Both the position numbers and the translations under genes were made by a program. Below are positions 50,890 to 52,396 of a stretch of DNA of 52,396 nucleotides, piece by piece. Positions within the stretch are counted from its first letter, which is position 1. Every line of letters begins with the position of its first letter. Location: the NCBI GenBank assembly GCA_018302235.1, contig JAGVZW010000001.1:1-52396 (forward strand). The letters are read 5' to 3'. This stretch comes from Candidatus Woesearchaeota archaeon (GTDB lineage: Archaea > Nanobdellota > Nanobdellia > SCGC-AAA011-G17 > GW2011-AR18). Below the pieces are notes generated by a model, which was given only the letters and a program-made list of their open reading frames with translations, was not told the DNA's origin and ran no database searches.

Positions 50890-51798
50890 CTATACTAAAG
50901 ATCTTCTATATGAAAAAATAACAAGAACAACAAAGACAAGTAAAATAAACAAAACAACTAAATTCATCCAATTTTCTTTAATCACATCATAATAAGTATC
51001 TCTTTGATCATCCCTATCTACATACAAAAGATAAGTGCCAACACCCAAAGAATCCTCATAAGTCACCTTAACCACAAAAACATACTCACCATAATGTAAA
51101 TTCTCAGGCAACATTAAAGACTTATCATAACCAATATCCTCTCCAACTATTAAACTCTCCTTTTCACTGTAGTAACTAATCCCATCAGTATCTACTAAAC
51201 TATATTCAACATCTACATTCCTCTTTTCTCCAATTAAGTTAAACAAACGCACAGTTAATATTACTTGCTCACCAGGTTCAGAAATTGTATATTCAGGAGC
51301 CACATCAATATTTACATCAAAATCAACATTCTTTGTTTCAACCTCAAATATTAATGGCAAATATATCTCATCATCATTAACCCTAAAATTCAATCTTCCA
51401 ACATAAACCCCCTTAGAAGTGCCAGTAAAATTTAATTTAATGTTTGCTTGATCAAATAATTCAAATTCACTTCTATCGAGAACAACATCCTGTAAAGTAT
51501 CATCAACCCTGACAAACAAAGAATCAAATCCTAAATTACGCACACCAATATTTTTCTCTATATTCTCTCCCTCCTTTATCATAAGCTTAACAAGAACCTC
51601 ATTAACATCCAAATACCTATTATTTTTATCCATAAAAACCCTTACATAAACACCGTAGAATTTATCCTTCAAAACACCATAACAATATTTAACAGCATTC
51701 AAACTATAATCATTCCTCTTATACGCACCAAAATAAAAAACTATTCCTATTATCAAAAAGATAATAGTTATTCCAGCAAACAGCCAACCTTTTTTCAT
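50890..51798 (-). CDS. Membrane-anchored beta-sandwich (COG1361/CARDB-like) protein
   Basis: N-terminal TM, Ig-like segments (NVDFDVNIDVAPEYTISEPGEQVILTVRLFN), C-terminal TM; start at MKKGW preferred. Confidence 0.7.
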   Translation of the reverse strand: MKKGWLFAGITIIFLIIGIVFYFGAYKRNDYSLNAVKYCYGVLKDKFYGVYVRVFMDKNNRYLDVNEVLVKLMIKEGENIEKNIGVRNLGFDSLFVRVDDTLQDVVLDRSEFELFDQANIKLNFTGTSKGVYVGRLNFRVNDDEIYLPLIFEVETKNVDFDVNIDVAPEYTISEPGEQVILTVRLFNLIGEKRNVDVEYSLVDTDGISYYSEKESLIVGEDIGYDKSLMLPENLHYGEYVFVVKVTYEDSLGVGTYLLYVDRDDQRDTYYDVIKENWMNLVVLFILLVFVVLVIFSYRRSLV

Positions 51799-51895
51799 AT
51801 GCATAAAAATATATTTTATATAATTTATAAAGATTATCCAAACACCCGCCAAAGTTAATATCATAAAAATACCCTTTTAACAGATTAATCATATT

Positions 51896-52396
51896 TTAGA
51901 ATCCTATAATTTTATTACTAATCTTTATCTTTTTCTTCATCAAAAAAACCCTTCTCTTTCTCAACCAAATAAATAATATTATCATCAATAAAAATAAAAT
52001 TAAAATATTAAAATACAAACCATTTATCTTAAAACCACTTTTTTCTATAACAAATAATTTATTATCACTATCATATTCTCCATCCCTAGTCGCCTCTAAA
52101 CCAAAAACATATATCCCTTCTTTTAAATCCAAATCACTCAATAACTTAACAAAGCTCCCCCCATCTACACTATCATTACCCTCATAAACAACATTTCCAG
52201 TCAAATCCTTAATAAAATACCTTAAATCAGCATCCTCATTTATTGTTATCTGAGATTTTAAATCATCACCAATATTATAATTTATTCTATCTAAATCCAA
52301 ACTAACCTCTAAAATACTTGCATCTCCATCTACAGTCACAACAACTGGTAGATTTATTTCATAAGGATTATCACTAACTAAAACCAAAGAACCAAC
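51896..52396 (-). CDS. C-terminal part of a surface protein (partial, runs off right edge)
   Basis: Frame stays open to the window edge (VGSLVLVSDNPYEINLPVVVTVDG...); C-terminal TM ILILFLLMIILFIWL + basic tail. Confidence 0.65.
   Translation of the reverse strand, partial: VGSLVLVSDNPYEINLPVVVTVDGDASILEVSLDLDRINYNIGDDLKSQITINEDADLRYFIKDLTGNVVYEGNDSVDGGSFVKLLSDLDLKEGIYVFGLEATRDGEYDSDNKLFVIEKSGFKINGLYFNILILFLLMIILFIWLRKRRVFLMKKKIKISNKIIGF

Overview
AT-rich, gene-dense archaeal chromosome segment. Gene content and KRGQ-type secretion signals suggest a DPANN (Woesearchaeota/Pacearchaeota-like) lineage; this taxonomic placement is inference. The left half is mostly informational: RFC large and small subunits, a TRAM protein, IleRS, TBP, MCM, an RPA-like OB-fold protein, aIF2-beta, DUF424, an NMD3-like protein, an M3-type peptidase, aRF1, ValRS, an RNase P Rpr2 subunit, a SprT-like protease, a MacB-type ABC exporter with a beta-sandwich partner, RpoN and MetRS. 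From 28.9 to 45.2 kb there is a surface-glycan/glycolipid locus: GT4 glycosyltransferases, GT-C membrane transferases, two B12-type radical SAM proteins, two methyltransferases, a polysaccharide deacetylase-like protein, a sugar epimerase and an AglD-like flippase. It is followed by a group I chaperonin pair (groES-groEL), deoxyhypusine synthase, and a run of membrane-anchored beta-sandwich proteins. RNA genes: tRNA-Gly(CCC), tRNA-Val(GAC), a split-looking tRNA-Ile(GAT) and 5S rRNA. Most notable: bacterial-type GroES/GroEL in an archaeon; a tRNA-Ile apparently carrying two tiny introns flanking the anticodon loop; a gene upstream of rpoN broken exactly at an A_AAA_AAT slippery site; a NIKD (not NIKS) motif in aRF1; a 4x heptamer repeat in a surface-protein gene; and a tRNA-Val with zero spacing to both neighbouring genes. 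No CRISPR array, complete IS element or clear prophage was seen. All product calls come from reading motifs by eye; no database search was run.
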